From Pontederia crassipes (Eukaryota > Streptophyta > Magnoliopsida > Commelinales > Pontederiaceae), in contig CM060198.1 of NCBI GenBank assembly GCA_030549335.1, positions 60,819,953-60,883,952 of the forward strand: a stretch of 64,000 nucleotides of DNA, written 5' to 3'. The notes beneath the pieces were generated by a model, which saw nothing but the letters and a program-made list of their open reading frames with translations, was not told the DNA's origin and did not search any database. Made by a program: the position numbers and the translations under genes. Numbering within the stretch: the stretch's first letter is position 1; every line of letters begins with the position of its first letter. Shown here in pieces: positions 23,902-35,235 of the stretch.

Positions 23902-26900
23902 ATGTCAGGAGGGTCGCGAATCGAGATAGAAAAATTTGATGAAACACGGTTTGATCTCTGGAAGATGAAGATGGAGGATCTCCTTTGTGATCGAGATCTT
24001 TGAATGACAATCGAGAAGGAGAGACCAAGCATGGAGGCGGCGAAGGTCGCGGACGAGGCCTCCTCCAGTCAGGCAGATCCAAAGGCGATCGAAGAGTGGG
24101 ATCGGATTGATAGAAAGGCGAAGGGTTTGATTCGGCTGTGTCTCGCGGATTCAATTCTTACGAATGTGATGGGCGAACCTACTGCCAGAGATCTGTGGAG
24201 GAAGTTGGAATCCCTATATCAAAGTAAGTCGTTGGTTAATAAGTTATTTCTGAGGAAGAAATTGTACAATCTTCGGATGCAGGAGGGTGACTCGTTTTCT
24301 ACTCATCTTTATAACTTTAACACGGTGATCAGTCAACTTGTATCAATCGGTGTTAAGTTTCAAGATGATGATAAGACAATAACATTGCTCTGTTCGCTGC
24401 CGGATTCATGGGACAATCTGATTGTCGTGATTGGTGGCGGGGATAAAGAACTTTCGTATGAAAGTGTATGTGCTGCATTGTTATCAGAGGAAATACGGAG
24501 AAAGGGATCAGCAAGTTCTGGTAAAGAGGCGCTGGCGACTAGAGGAAGGCAACCAGAAAGAAATCAAAATCAGAGAGGGAGATCCAAATCTCGTGGGCGT
24601 TCGAAGAGTAAAGATAAGAAGGTGCAATGTTGGAGATGTCAAGAGTAGAGTCATATAAAACGAGATTGCAAAAATAAGCCGGTTCATAAGAAAGAAACTG
24701 AGTCAACCTCGGACAAAAAGGAGGCTGAGGTAGGGGATATGTATATGGCTTCTGCCTGTACGGCACAATCAGATAAAGATGTCTGGCTTATCGACACTGG
24801 TGCTTCGTACCACATGACGCCTCATAAGCACTGGTTCTGTGAATATGAGGAGTATAATGGTGGGGATGTCATGCTCGGAGATGACACTGCGGTTCAGATT
24901 GTTGGACGTGGCAGGGTGAAGTTGAGGATGAATGATGGCACGGTGAAGACTCTACCAGATGTGATGCATATACCACTTATGAGCAGGAGTTTATTATCTG
25001 TTGGTACAATGGCTGACTCGGGTGTTATATTCAGTTGCGATAAGGATTCGTGCAAGATGATCAGAGGGTCGATTGTAATTGTACGAGGGGTTCGCTATGG
25101 CACGTTGTACAAGTTGCTCGGAGAGACAATATCTGTGGGTTATGGATTTATTTCTGAAGAGACCAAAGAAGATGAAGACATCAAATCTATGTTGTGGCAT
25201 CGGAGATTAGGCCATATCAGTGTAAAAGGACTCTCCACTATAGCATCAAGTCAGATGGTAGAAGGAGTTTCGTATTGTTCTGTGGGCTTCGGGTTCTGTG
25301 AACATTGCCTCCATGGAAAACAGAACCGAGTCAGTTTTCAACACACAGGTTCAAGAGCAACGAAGATTCTCGAACTGATTCATAGTGATGTCTTTGGACC
25401 AACTCCGACTCCATCTATTGGAGGGTCCAGGTACTATGTTTCTTTTATAGATGATTTTTCGAGATACAGTTGGATTTATTTTATCAAGAATAAATCAGAT
25501 GTATTTGATAAGTTTCGAGAATTTAAAGTTTTGGTGGAAAATCAATTGAGCTGCAAGATCAAAGTCCTTCGTACAGATAATGGAGGTGAATTTTGTTCAG
25601 ATAAATTTGAACAGTTCTGCGTGGACAATGGTATTGCTAGGCAGAAGACAACTCCATATACACCTGAGCAGAATGGAGTAGCTGAAAGGTTAAATCGGTC
25701 ATTCATAGAGAAGGCCAGATGTATGCTGAGTTGGGCTGAATTGGGGCAAGAATTCTGGACAGAAGCTGTAGCCACAGCAAACTACCTGAAGAACCGCTCA
25801 TCGACCTCATCAGTGAAGGATCAGACCCCTTATGAGGCAATGTTTGGGAAGAAGCCAAATTTGTCTCATGTTCGGGTGTTCGGATGTGACGCATATGTTC
25901 ATATACCCAAGGAAAAGCGGGGTAAGCTTGACAGTAAATCTGAAAAGAACATATTTGTCGGATACAAGGAAGGGATCAAGGGCTACAAACTGTGGAATCC
26001 AAAGTCAAGGACTATTGTCTATAGCAGGGATGTTGTTTTCCGTGAATCACGTTCTCAAGTTGAAGTTCAAAAATGTGATGAACCTAAGAAAGTGGTAGTG
26101 CTTGAAGAAGATTCTGATTCTGAAACTTCAGAGGTGGATGCACAAGATACTTCAGTTGAGTCTGTTATAGAACCGGATCAAGAGGACTCGGTTAATGAAG
26201 TTGAAGATGCAGATTTAGATGAAGACCCAGATATTGATACTACCATACCAGTTCTCAGGAGATCGACACGAGAAAGAAGAGCACCTTTGAGATACTCTCT
26301 TAGTGCTCTGAGTTCGTTTCATGCTTTGAGCATCATCGGAGAAGAACCTAGTTCTTTAAAAGATGCAAGGTCTATGGATGATGCAAATCAGTGGGAGCTT
26401 GCTATGGCAGATGAGATGCAGTCACTGGATAAGAATGAAACATGGAGTTTGTGTAAATTGCCTAAGGATAGAAAGGCAATTGGTTGCAAATGGGTGTTCA
26501 AGCGAAAGCTGAAACCGGATGGGTTTGTAGAGAAGTACAAGACGAGGCTGGTAGCTAAAGGGTACTCTCAGGTTGAGGGAGTCGACTATGATGAGATTTT
26601 TTCTCCCGTGGCAAAAATGACTTCAATCAGATTTGTTCTATCTCTGGCAGCATCATATAATCTTGAGGTAGAGCAGATGGATGTAAAGACGGCATTCCTT
26701 CATGGGGACTTGGAGGAAGAGATATATATGAGACAACCAGAAGGCTTTGAGGTTCAAGGTAAAGAGAAGCTGATATGCAAATTGAAGAAGTCTCTGTATG
26801 GATTGAAGCAGTCGCCAAGGATGTGGTACCAGAAGTTTGATACATACATGCTCGAACTCAAGTTTGTACGTTCAGATTCAGATCATTGTGTTTATGTGAA

Positions 26901-28125
26901 GAGAGTTGGAGATCAGTTTATCATTCTTACACTGTATGTGGATGACATGTTGCTGATTGGAAACAGTATGAAGATGGTGAATTCAGTGAAGGGTTTGTTG
27001 GCCAAGAAGTTTGAGATGAAAGACTTGGGACTAGCGAATTTTATTTTGGGTATGCAGATTAGAAGGGATCGTCAGAAGAGAAAGTTGTGGCTAGGACAGG
27101 AGAAGTACATAAAAGAAGTGTTGAAGAAATTTAACATGTCGGACTGCAAGCCAGTGGGTACTCCTATGTCTCTAGGAACCAAACTTTCTGCAGAGCAATG
27201 CCCGAAGACGGATGAAGAAGCCGAAGAGATGGACCGTGTGCCATATGCAAGTGCAGTGGGCAGCTTGATGTACGCCATGGTTTGCACGCGTCCAGATATA
27301 GCCCAAGCAGTGGGAGTCTTGAGTCGGTATATGTCTAACCCAGGCAGGGAACATTGGAATGCTATCAAGAGAGTTTTCAGGTACCTTCGTGGAACTTCAG
27401 ATTTTGCTTTGTGCTTTGAAGGTGCGGGAAAAGGAAAGATGCTTGATATTGTGGGCCATGTAGATGCTGATTGGGGTGGAGACATTGATAGTAGACGATG
27501 CACTAGCGAATATGTTTTTACATTATTTGGGGCTGCACTAAGTTGGATGAGCAAGAGACAAAGCGTGGTAGCACTTTCTTCTACAGAAGCAGAATATATG
27601 GCTCTTACTCATGTTGCAAAAGAGGCCATATGGCTACGACGGTTGTGCTTGGAGCTCGGATTTGAGCAAGGTGCTATAGAGGTGAGATGTGATAATCAAG
27701 GTGCTATTCAGTTAGCTAAGAATCCCGCATTTCACTCACGCACAAAGTATATTGACATCCAATACCACTTTATTCGGGAAAAGGTGGAAAAGAAAGAGGT
27801 TCAGCTTGAAAAGGTTGATACAACAGAGAATAGTTCTGATTTTCTGACTAAAGCAGTTACAGGTGTAAAGTTTGAGTGGTGCTCTACTGCTGTCGGATTG
27901 ATGAAGAATGTTGCTGGCAAGGCTCTCATTGGTGTGAAGTATCCACCAAGTGGGAGAATGTTAGAGTTGGTGAATACTTCAGGGCCCCTTGTTTCTCACA
28001 CCGGGTTCGCCCACGTGAGCTTAGGGGAATCTGAGTATTACCCAATTAACAGTATTGCTGGCATACGAACGAAAGGGGGGGTTCGGGGGGCCCCGCCCTC
28101 CGACGGATTTTGGGCTTTTGTTTAG
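23902..28125 (+). pseudogene. Copia gag-pol polyprotein with two nonsense codons
   Basis: One continuous frame of 1408 codons is broken only by TGA at 24001-24003 and TAG at 24646-24648. Gag occupies the first part (FDLWKMKMEDLL, then SIRE-unlike Tork-type helices). The second stop falls inside the zinc knuckle, which reads CWRCQE-stop-SHIKRDC. Downstream of 24739 the frame is open for 1128 codons. Protease DTGAS is near 24795. The integrase HRRLGH is near 25198, HSDVFGP near 25381, TDNGGEF near 25576 and PEQNGVAERLN near 25660. Reverse transcriptase is CKWVFKRK to YVDDM (about 26485-26950). RNase H motifs are DADWGG and SSTEAEYMAL (about 27460-27600). The catalytic motifs look intact, but both stops would block a normal polyprotein. 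Confidence 0.93.
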
Positions 28126-28376
28126 TCGGCCCGTGTGGTTCGGATTAGGTTTCTTCTCTGTTTGTTTGGGTTTTAAACCCGGTTTGGAGAGGCTATTAAT
28201 AGCCTAATTTCTGATGTAATTTTGTGCGGCGACTGTAAACCTAAACATATAGTGGAACCTCTTTGCAGGACGTAGCCCTCATCTCAAGGGTGAACCTGGG
28301 TAAATTTCGTGTGTCTCCTCTATTTTTCTGCAATCTCTCTGCGATCTTCTCTCCTTGTTCTCGAATTTTCCCATCA
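27959..28376 (+). repeat. 3' LTR of Copia element
   Basis: 418 bp, paired with 23437-23854. The polyprotein frame runs 167 bp into it and stops at 28123-28125. Confidence 0.95.
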
Positions 28377-29162
28377 ACCTCCTCCGGCGAGGAGTTGTCG
28401 CGAATCGCCTAGTCGATCACCACGGCGACCCTTTCCTCCTGGCCGGCAGCAATGTTGCTTGACAGATGAGCAACAGAGAAGTTGTACCAGCTCTGCTCGG
28501 CAAGGAAAGCGATGCTGCAGGGATTGAACTCCCACACGCTGGTGGTCGTAGGGCCGAAGCTGACGTTGTATGAGCGTAGCCCCTCGGGGATGGAGGTCTG
28601 GCAGCACCCGATTCCATCGCACGCCCCCTCCGTGAGGCTGCTCGTGTCGTTCGTGCAGAAGGAGACGCATCCGCTCGCGTAGGAGCTCGTCTTGGCGTTC
28701 GTGCCTTCGATGTCACGGCGAAGAACCTGTTATGGGTCTTGGAGAACTTATACATGTCGCTGATGTCTGCCCACGCACGGATAATACCAATTTGTGATGC
28801 CGTTCTGGTTGTGGAACTGGTAGGCGATGAGCAGCCTCGCGCAGTTGGGCCTCTGCAAGTGATATGTTGATGATCTGGATGTTGCCGGTGCCCATAAAAG
28901 GCACCGGGGGGTCGTAGTGCGTATTGTTGCATGTGATTTCAAGGCCTGGTCTTGCGCAGTTCACTCCGATCCCAAACGGGTAGGGGATGCCGAGTCGCCG
29001 CACCGATCTGGGCAGCCTGGCCGCGCCATGGTCTGCGCCGCAGCAGTTGCAGCCGTCGACAGCAGCGAGACATGCAGCAGGGATGGGAGAAGCATCACAA
29101 GCAGCAGAGGAGATTGGGAGTTGGGACAGACAACATATCGAAACCCCCTTAGAAATCGCCAT

Positions 29163-29190
29163 GCTTGATTAGCACCTTTAATTTAGCTGA

Positions 29191-29278
<88 letters not shown>

Positions 29279-31227
29279 GCTTTATTTGCATCAAACCACT
29301 TGCATTCATATGCTGGCCGGAATAATTTATTAACTTATTGTTCCGCTAATCTGTAACACGACCATGTGAGTGACAATAATCCTTCATTTTACCAACTTAT
29401 TAATTATATCGGAAAGGACATTTTTTTTTCTTTTTTTTTTCAGCAGTGACCAAAAATTGCATCCATAAGCAACTGAATAACCTTGATCCATCATACTAAT
29501 GTGATATTCACTTCGGAATAGAATGACAGAAATCAAATTTAAGACATGTTTACTAACTCTGGTAATTGGTACCTGGTATTTACGAAAAATGAATCGGTAT
29601 AAATAAAAACTCAATTCGACTTGTAAGCTGCTATTGACCTTTCTACAATAAAAGGGATTACGCCTTGTATACCTAACGATTAATATATTACACGCCAATT
29701 GTATTTATATTTTGACTAGCTTTGCATCCATCCACTGTAACATATATTGCTCATTTGAAGCACGCGGGGACGTTGTTCCACCTCCCATGATTGGTCCGCC
29801 ATGGACCACGACGATTGAATTATTACGAAACAATTCCGTGCTTAAATTAATTAAATTTTAAGTATGTACCAGTAAGAATGAATTTAAAATAATAAATATG
29901 TGGGTGCTTAAGTATAATAAATGTAGATATATCTTCATCACCTTAATTAAGTTGTATTTCTTCATAATAATTACTATTTTATTTCTATGATCATATTCCA
30001 TAATACGATTTAATTAGTCAAAAATAGACATTATTCATCCCATTTATATTAGTGATGAAGCTGGAAGTAGACGTTTATATTTCTCGCCATTTATTTTATT
30101 TTATTCTTACTCAAATATAAAATTTTTAAAATTCACAATAAATCATGCATATGCTTAATGATGCATTTTTCAAATGCTTCGAGAGTCGCTTCGGTCATCC
30201 TTATGTGTACATTATATTGATGAAAAAAAAAAGAATTTGACCGGTCAACTCAATATTAGAAAATAATGAAAAACTAATCATCATATATTAATACTAAAAA
30301 GAATATAACATCATATTATGCTAAAGACTAATAGAGAACATCATATTTGTTACATCAATCTAATATTATGAAAAGAGAAATCTATAACATAAATCTAAAG
30401 GATTCAAGACATTCATGTCATTACAAGATTTTTGGCAATTATCTAATATTTTCTTGATGGATTTTTCGATGTTTTTCGATGGATAAAATCGTCAAAAATT
30501 TCGAAGGAGGACTTCCCCTCGAAACATTCGACGAGATTTAGTTGTCGAAAGTTTCGATCCCGTCGGAAGTTTGGAACATTAAATGGGAGATGATCTGCTA
30601 CTATTTTCGACGTCATTTGGATGGGAATTTTCATCGCAAAGGTTATTTAAAATATAAAAAAATTGAATGCTAGTTGACTCGCATAAAGTGTGTATATTGT
30701 TAAACACAGAAAAATGTCGAATGAAGTTTTAAATTTATAAGCCCTCAACACTATTACTACGAGAATTGAAAATATACGGCATATTATTGTAGTGCTTGAG
30801 GATCGATCCACATAGACAAAGTTGAAATGTTCATACTTAATTAAACTATTTGAAAGAAAAGCATACGTCTATAAGTATTGTTCAAAATGGAAAAGTAAAA
30901 TGCTACAAACTAGAAATCACAGCAAATAAGACTACACTAATTTTTATGAGTTTTTAATGTAAAAGTAGATAGAGAAGAGTGTAGCTAGACATTAGGGTTG
31001 GGGGAACATTTTCACTTGGAAGAAGTTCATTTAAGATAAAAGTGACTAAATGCCCATTTTTTTTACTTGAGTCAAGGTCTCGTGTCCACCAAATATCGAG
31101 TATTCAAGAGAAATATACTTAAGATGAAATGGCTATGGTCGGCTCATGCTCATCTCAGTGAAATATGGACAATCCTCTAGGGCTGAATGCAAGATACTAA
31201 TGTCTCCAAAATAATTTAAACGCTTGA
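29163..31227. other. WAK-A' 5' flank and spacer
   Basis: Starts with a compound microsatellite (29191-29274). Then comes WAK-type 5' flank similar to 20500-21600, ending near 30200. From 30290 to 30660 a block recurs at 35410-35700 and carries a CACTA-like end (CATTACAAGATTTTT near 30420). 30700-31220 is AT-rich and of unknown origin, with no gene. Confidence 0.5.
29191..29274. repeat. (TC)n(TA)n compound microsatellite
   Basis: About 13 TC units followed by about 28 TA units, 30 bp upstream of the WAK-A' start. Shorter versions occupy the same place at 20470-20490 (WAK-A) and 34652-34680 (WAK-B). Confidence 0.95.
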
Positions 31228-31610
31228 ATGGCGGAAGCTAGAGACCGGCGAGCTATTCATGGGCTTTAGGTCCATTTATTATATTGTGGTAAGTCCACAA
31301 TTGCTACGTAAATTAAGCCCAGTTTAACAAGAATAGAAGTTTATTCTATCTTATTCTACCAAGGGTGATTACTCTTATAAAAAGGTAATATATATATATA
31401 TTTTTTCATTAAAAAGCTTTAAACTTGTGAATAGCCTACTAAAAAGGTGAAATAATATGTATTCTCTGCTCAAGTTTAAAAAAATAAAAAATATTTAACA
31501 GAATAAATCTCTTTATCCCATGAATAACTATTCACGAAGAAATTGAACTCAACTCTCACACACACAAATATTTAGTTACAACAACATCAAGGCGTGCATA
31601 TATATACAGA

Positions 31611-34600
31611 TCATCTTCCTCCAACGTCTATGTCCACCACCAATCTGCTGTCCAAACTCTGATTCACACTTATCTCTCCTGTGCTGTACTCATATGTCGA
31701 ATCACCGAGCAAGCTTTTCGTCTCTTCATTTCTCTGCTGCCTCCATGGGTGTTGCTTGTTCTTCGCCAAAGCATGCAACTTCTCAGCCACTTCCTTCATG
31801 GACGGCCTCTCGTCCCCACGCACGCTCAAGCACTGGTGTGCAAGCTCCGCAAGTTGTCTCAGCATCTCATCCATTCCGCCTACTTCGTTTAGTACGTGCT
31901 CGTCTAGAATTTCCTGCAGCTTGCCCGCTTTCATCGCCACAAGGAAGCTTGATGCGAGACTCTTCTTCTCCTCAGAGCCGTCGGAGTAGATAGGCTTTTT
32001 GCTGGTGATGAGCTCCAGCAGCACCACTCCGAAGCTGTAGACGTCGCTCTTATCTGTCAGTTGGTGGCTGAGCAAGCTTTCGGGATCCAAGTATCCCAGA
32101 GTTCCTTGCATGAACTGCACGAATCCTGATTCATCCATGGGCACCAGCTGCGATGCTCCGAAGTCGGACACTTTGGCCCTGCCTTTGTCATCCAGAAGTA
32201 TGTTGAGCGACTTGACATCGCCGTGAACGATGGACCTCGTGATTGACGAGTGCAAATAAGCCAGCGCTTCCGCCGATTCCGAGGCGATCTTTATGCGCGT
32301 CGCGAGCGGCATCGGCGCACTCTGGTTCTTACTATTGTGGATAGCGTCATAGAGCGTGCCGTTCGACACGAACTCGTAGACCAACATGGGGACGTCCACC
32401 TCGAGGCAGCAGCCCAAGAGCCTGACCACGTTTCGATGGTTGATCTGAGAGAGAATGATGATTTCATTGACGAACTCTTCCTTCTGGCTCTCGTCGACTA
32501 TCTTCGACCTCTTTATGGCGACCTCCCTGCCGTCGTCAAGAATTCCCTTGTAAACCATGCCGCGACCGCCGGCACCGACAACTCTATCGTCGTCGAAGTT
32601 GTTCGTCGCCTTCTCCAGATCCATTTTGCTAAATACCGTGACGGTATCGACCCGTCTGGATCTCATCTCTTCATATAACATGATCCCTCCGTTGCGGTCG
32701 AAGAACATTTCCTTTTCTCGCTTGTGCTTTCGCTTTTGAAAGGTCATGAGCATGATGCTACCGACGGCGACCAGGATCACAATACCTGCGCTAATTCCTG
32801 CACAGGGAGCACATGAGTGGTGTAAGGCAAAGGAGTAGATATATGCATATACATGCGTGGGTGCCTGTTTCTTAATGCTGATACGAGACACGACATGCAC
32901 AATTAATCAAGGCGCTTTACTTTAATCAGGATATTTACCTACAGCCAATTTTGCAAGTAATGGAATGCTTTCCCTGGACTTGGTGCTGGTGCAGGTGCCA
33001 TTTTTGGCATCTCCATGCATTCCATGCGGGCATTCGCACTTGTAACCTCCCATCTCGTTGGTGCAAGTTCCGTAGCAAGGGTATCGCGCTTTATTCTCGC
33101 ACTCATCAATATCTGTCACAAGTCACAAGAAAAAATGCACAAGGTGTTAATTAAAACATATCGTTGCAGTTTGGTTTTTCTTATCCTTCGCTGCAGCCTT
33201 ATAAATCTTTGTTTTTCCTTTCCAAATTAGGATTTTCTTTTTGCAACAGCCTTATAAGTTAATTAAAACAGTTTGGTTTTGTAATACAACGAGAATCATC
33301 CAAACGAAAATGAAAAAGAAAAAAAACTGCTAATTAATTAAGCTGGTGATGGAGTTAGGGGTGTTTGTCTAAATTTATAAGTCAATCAAAATGGCTTATA
33401 AATAATTTGAAAATTTTATCCCTACTTGATAATTGAAAGATAGAATGACTTATTTTATCTGCATATAAATAAAAAAACTAAATTGAGGACCCAACTTATT
33501 TTGTGGAAAAAAATTGATCAATTAATTATAAATATATTATTTTATCCTTAAACTATACATAATCTTTCTTCATATATTTCATCTATTATAATATTAAAAA
33601 CTTTTTAATTATTTAACTATAATAATAACTAATAGATTTTTTTATTACTAAACATATAATTACTTATTTTTTAAAAAATTAGCTTCAATTATTGAATCAA
33701 AGTCAAACGGAGACGTACCTTGGCATCCATCCTCGAGATATGGGTTCCCATCGTAGCCTTCCTCGCACTTGCAGCGGTATCCCCCGCCGTTGGTCGAGTT
33801 GAAGGAGGAGCTGTGCTTACTGAGGCACACCTCCTCCGGCGAGGAGTTATCCCGAATCGCCCAGTCGATCACCACGGGGACCCTGTCGTCGGGGGCAAAG
33901 TTGCTGGAGTGCAGATGAGCGACAGAGAAGTTGTACCAGCTCTGCTCGGCAAGGAAGGCGTAGCTGCAGGGATTGAACTCCCACACGCTGGAGGTATTGT
34001 AGCCCATGCTCACGTTGTATGAACGTAGACCCTCGGGGATGGAGGTCTGGCAGCATCCGATTCCATCGCACGTCCCCTCCGTGAGGCTGCTCGTGTCGTT
34101 CGTGCAGAAGGAGACGCATCCGCTCGCGTAGGAACTCGTCTTTTCGTTCGTGCCTTCGATGTAAGCGAGTGTTTGGCAGCCCACGGCAAAGAACCTGTTA
34201 TGGGTCTTGGAGAACTTGTACATGTTGCTGATGCGTGCCCACGGATAAGACCAATTTGTGTAAGTCTGGTTGTAGCATCGGTAGGCAATTAGCAGCCTCA
34301 CGCGCAGTTGGCCCTCTGCAAGCGAGATGTTGGTGATCTGGATGTTGCTGGTGTTGATGAAAGGCGCCGGGGGATCGTAGTGCGTACTGTTGCAAGTGAT
34401 GTTAAGGCCTGGTCTTGCGCAGTTCGTTCCGATCCCAAACGGGTAGGGGATATCGACGTCGCCGCACCGATCTGGGCAGCCCGGCCGCGCCATGCTCTGC
34501 GCCGCAGCAGCAGTTGGAGCCGTCGACAGCAGCGAGACATGCAGCAGGAATGGGAGGAGCATCACAAGCAGCAAAGGAGGTTGGGACAGACAACATATCG

Positions 34601-34622
34601 AAACCCCCTTAGAAATCGCCAT
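31611..34622 (-). CDS. WAK-B: wall-associated receptor-like kinase, intact
   Basis: Three exons with GT-AG junctions, all phase 1: 34622-33719, 33112-32939 and 32797-31611. They give 754 residues. Order: signal peptide (about 1-40), GUB_WAK domain (CGDVDIPYPFGIGTNCARPG from about 53), and a Cys-rich WAK-associated region to GNPYLEDGCQ. Next are a calcium-binding EGF module encoded by exon 2 (DIDECENKARYPCYGTC, about 303-345), one transmembrane helix (about 363-380) and the cytoplasmic kinase. Kinase landmarks: GAGGRG 434-439, Lys455, HGDVKSLN from 551 (non-RD), DFG 571-573 and DVYSFGVVLLELI. Expected at the plasma membrane, sensing pectin or wall damage. Intron 1 has an AT-rich insertion of about 330 bp (33356-33690) absent from WAK-A. 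Confidence 0.93.
33356..33690. repeat. AT-rich insertion in WAK-B intron 1
   Basis: Compared with WAK-A intron 1, sequence homologous across GGTGATGGA and AATCAAA is split here by about 330 bp of AT-rich DNA starting TTAGGGGTGTTTG. A MITE is likely, but matching inverted ends were not found. Confidence 0.45.
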
Positions 34623-34646
34623 GCTTGATTAGCTCCTCTAATTCTG

Positions 34647-34681
<35 letters not shown>

Positions 34682-35194
34682 ATATATTATTCCATCCTTC
34701 GGAATAATTTATTAATTTATTGTTCCGCTAATCTGAACCACGACCATGTGACATAGTCCTTCAGTTTACCAACTTATTAATTATATCGGGTTGCATGCTT
34801 AACTGCTGTTGATGAAACTTTTATTAAAATTGTTTTTATGTACACAAGAAATCAAATTAAAGTTAATAAATTAGCATGGCTGGCAGCAGTCTGCCCTAGC
34901 TAACTTTTGTTGGTACCTGATATTTACGAAAATTAAATCAGTATAATAAAACTCAAATTGACTTGTTCATACCTTAAGCTGTTGACCTTGTACAATAAAA
35001 GGGATTACGCCTTGTATAACTAACGAATAATATATCACACGCCAATTGTATTTATTTGACTAGCATGCATCCGCTGTAACACGAAGCCTCGTTCAACCTG
35101 CCATATGGACCAGGACGATTAAATTATTATGAAACCAATTCCGTGCTTAAACTAATTAAATTTTAAGTATGTACCAGCAAGAATGAATTTAAAG

Positions 35195-35235
<41 letters not shown>

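Larger units (their letters stand above)
23437..28376 (+). mobile_element. Ty1/Copia LTR retrotransposon, 4940 bp, complete structure
   Basis: LTRs of 418 bp (23437-23854 and 27959-28376) begin TGTTAGAG and end ATCA, differing at about 11 positions by eye. The 5-bp target duplication ACCTC lies at 23432-23436 and 28377-28381, inside WAK-A' exon 1. The primer-binding site TGGTATCAGAGC starts at 23858, and a purine-rich GTGGGAGAA precedes the 3' LTR. Domain order protease, integrase, reverse transcriptase, RNase H is Copia type. The gag resembles the Tork/Tnt1 lineage (inference). Confidence 0.96.
23077..29162 (-). pseudogene. WAK-A': wall-associated kinase exon-1 pseudogene split by a Copia element
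   Basis: Exon-1 sequence starts with MAISKGVSICCL at 29162 and continues to 28377. It is then interrupted by the Copia element (23437-28376) and resumes at 23436-23322, ending ...[11 protein letters not shown] at the donor. Intron-1 sequence follows to about 23077, where a truncated Copia remnant cuts it off. Independent frameshifts exist besides the insertion (for example near 29110, 28990, 28840, and a deletion of about 20 bp near 28712). No EGF or kinase exon is left. It is therefore a dead copy closest to WAK-A in intron sequence. Confidence 0.9.

Noticed and set aside
29191-29274. Possible CRISPR or regular repeat array
   Set aside because: Simple dinucleotide microsatellite in a plant genome.
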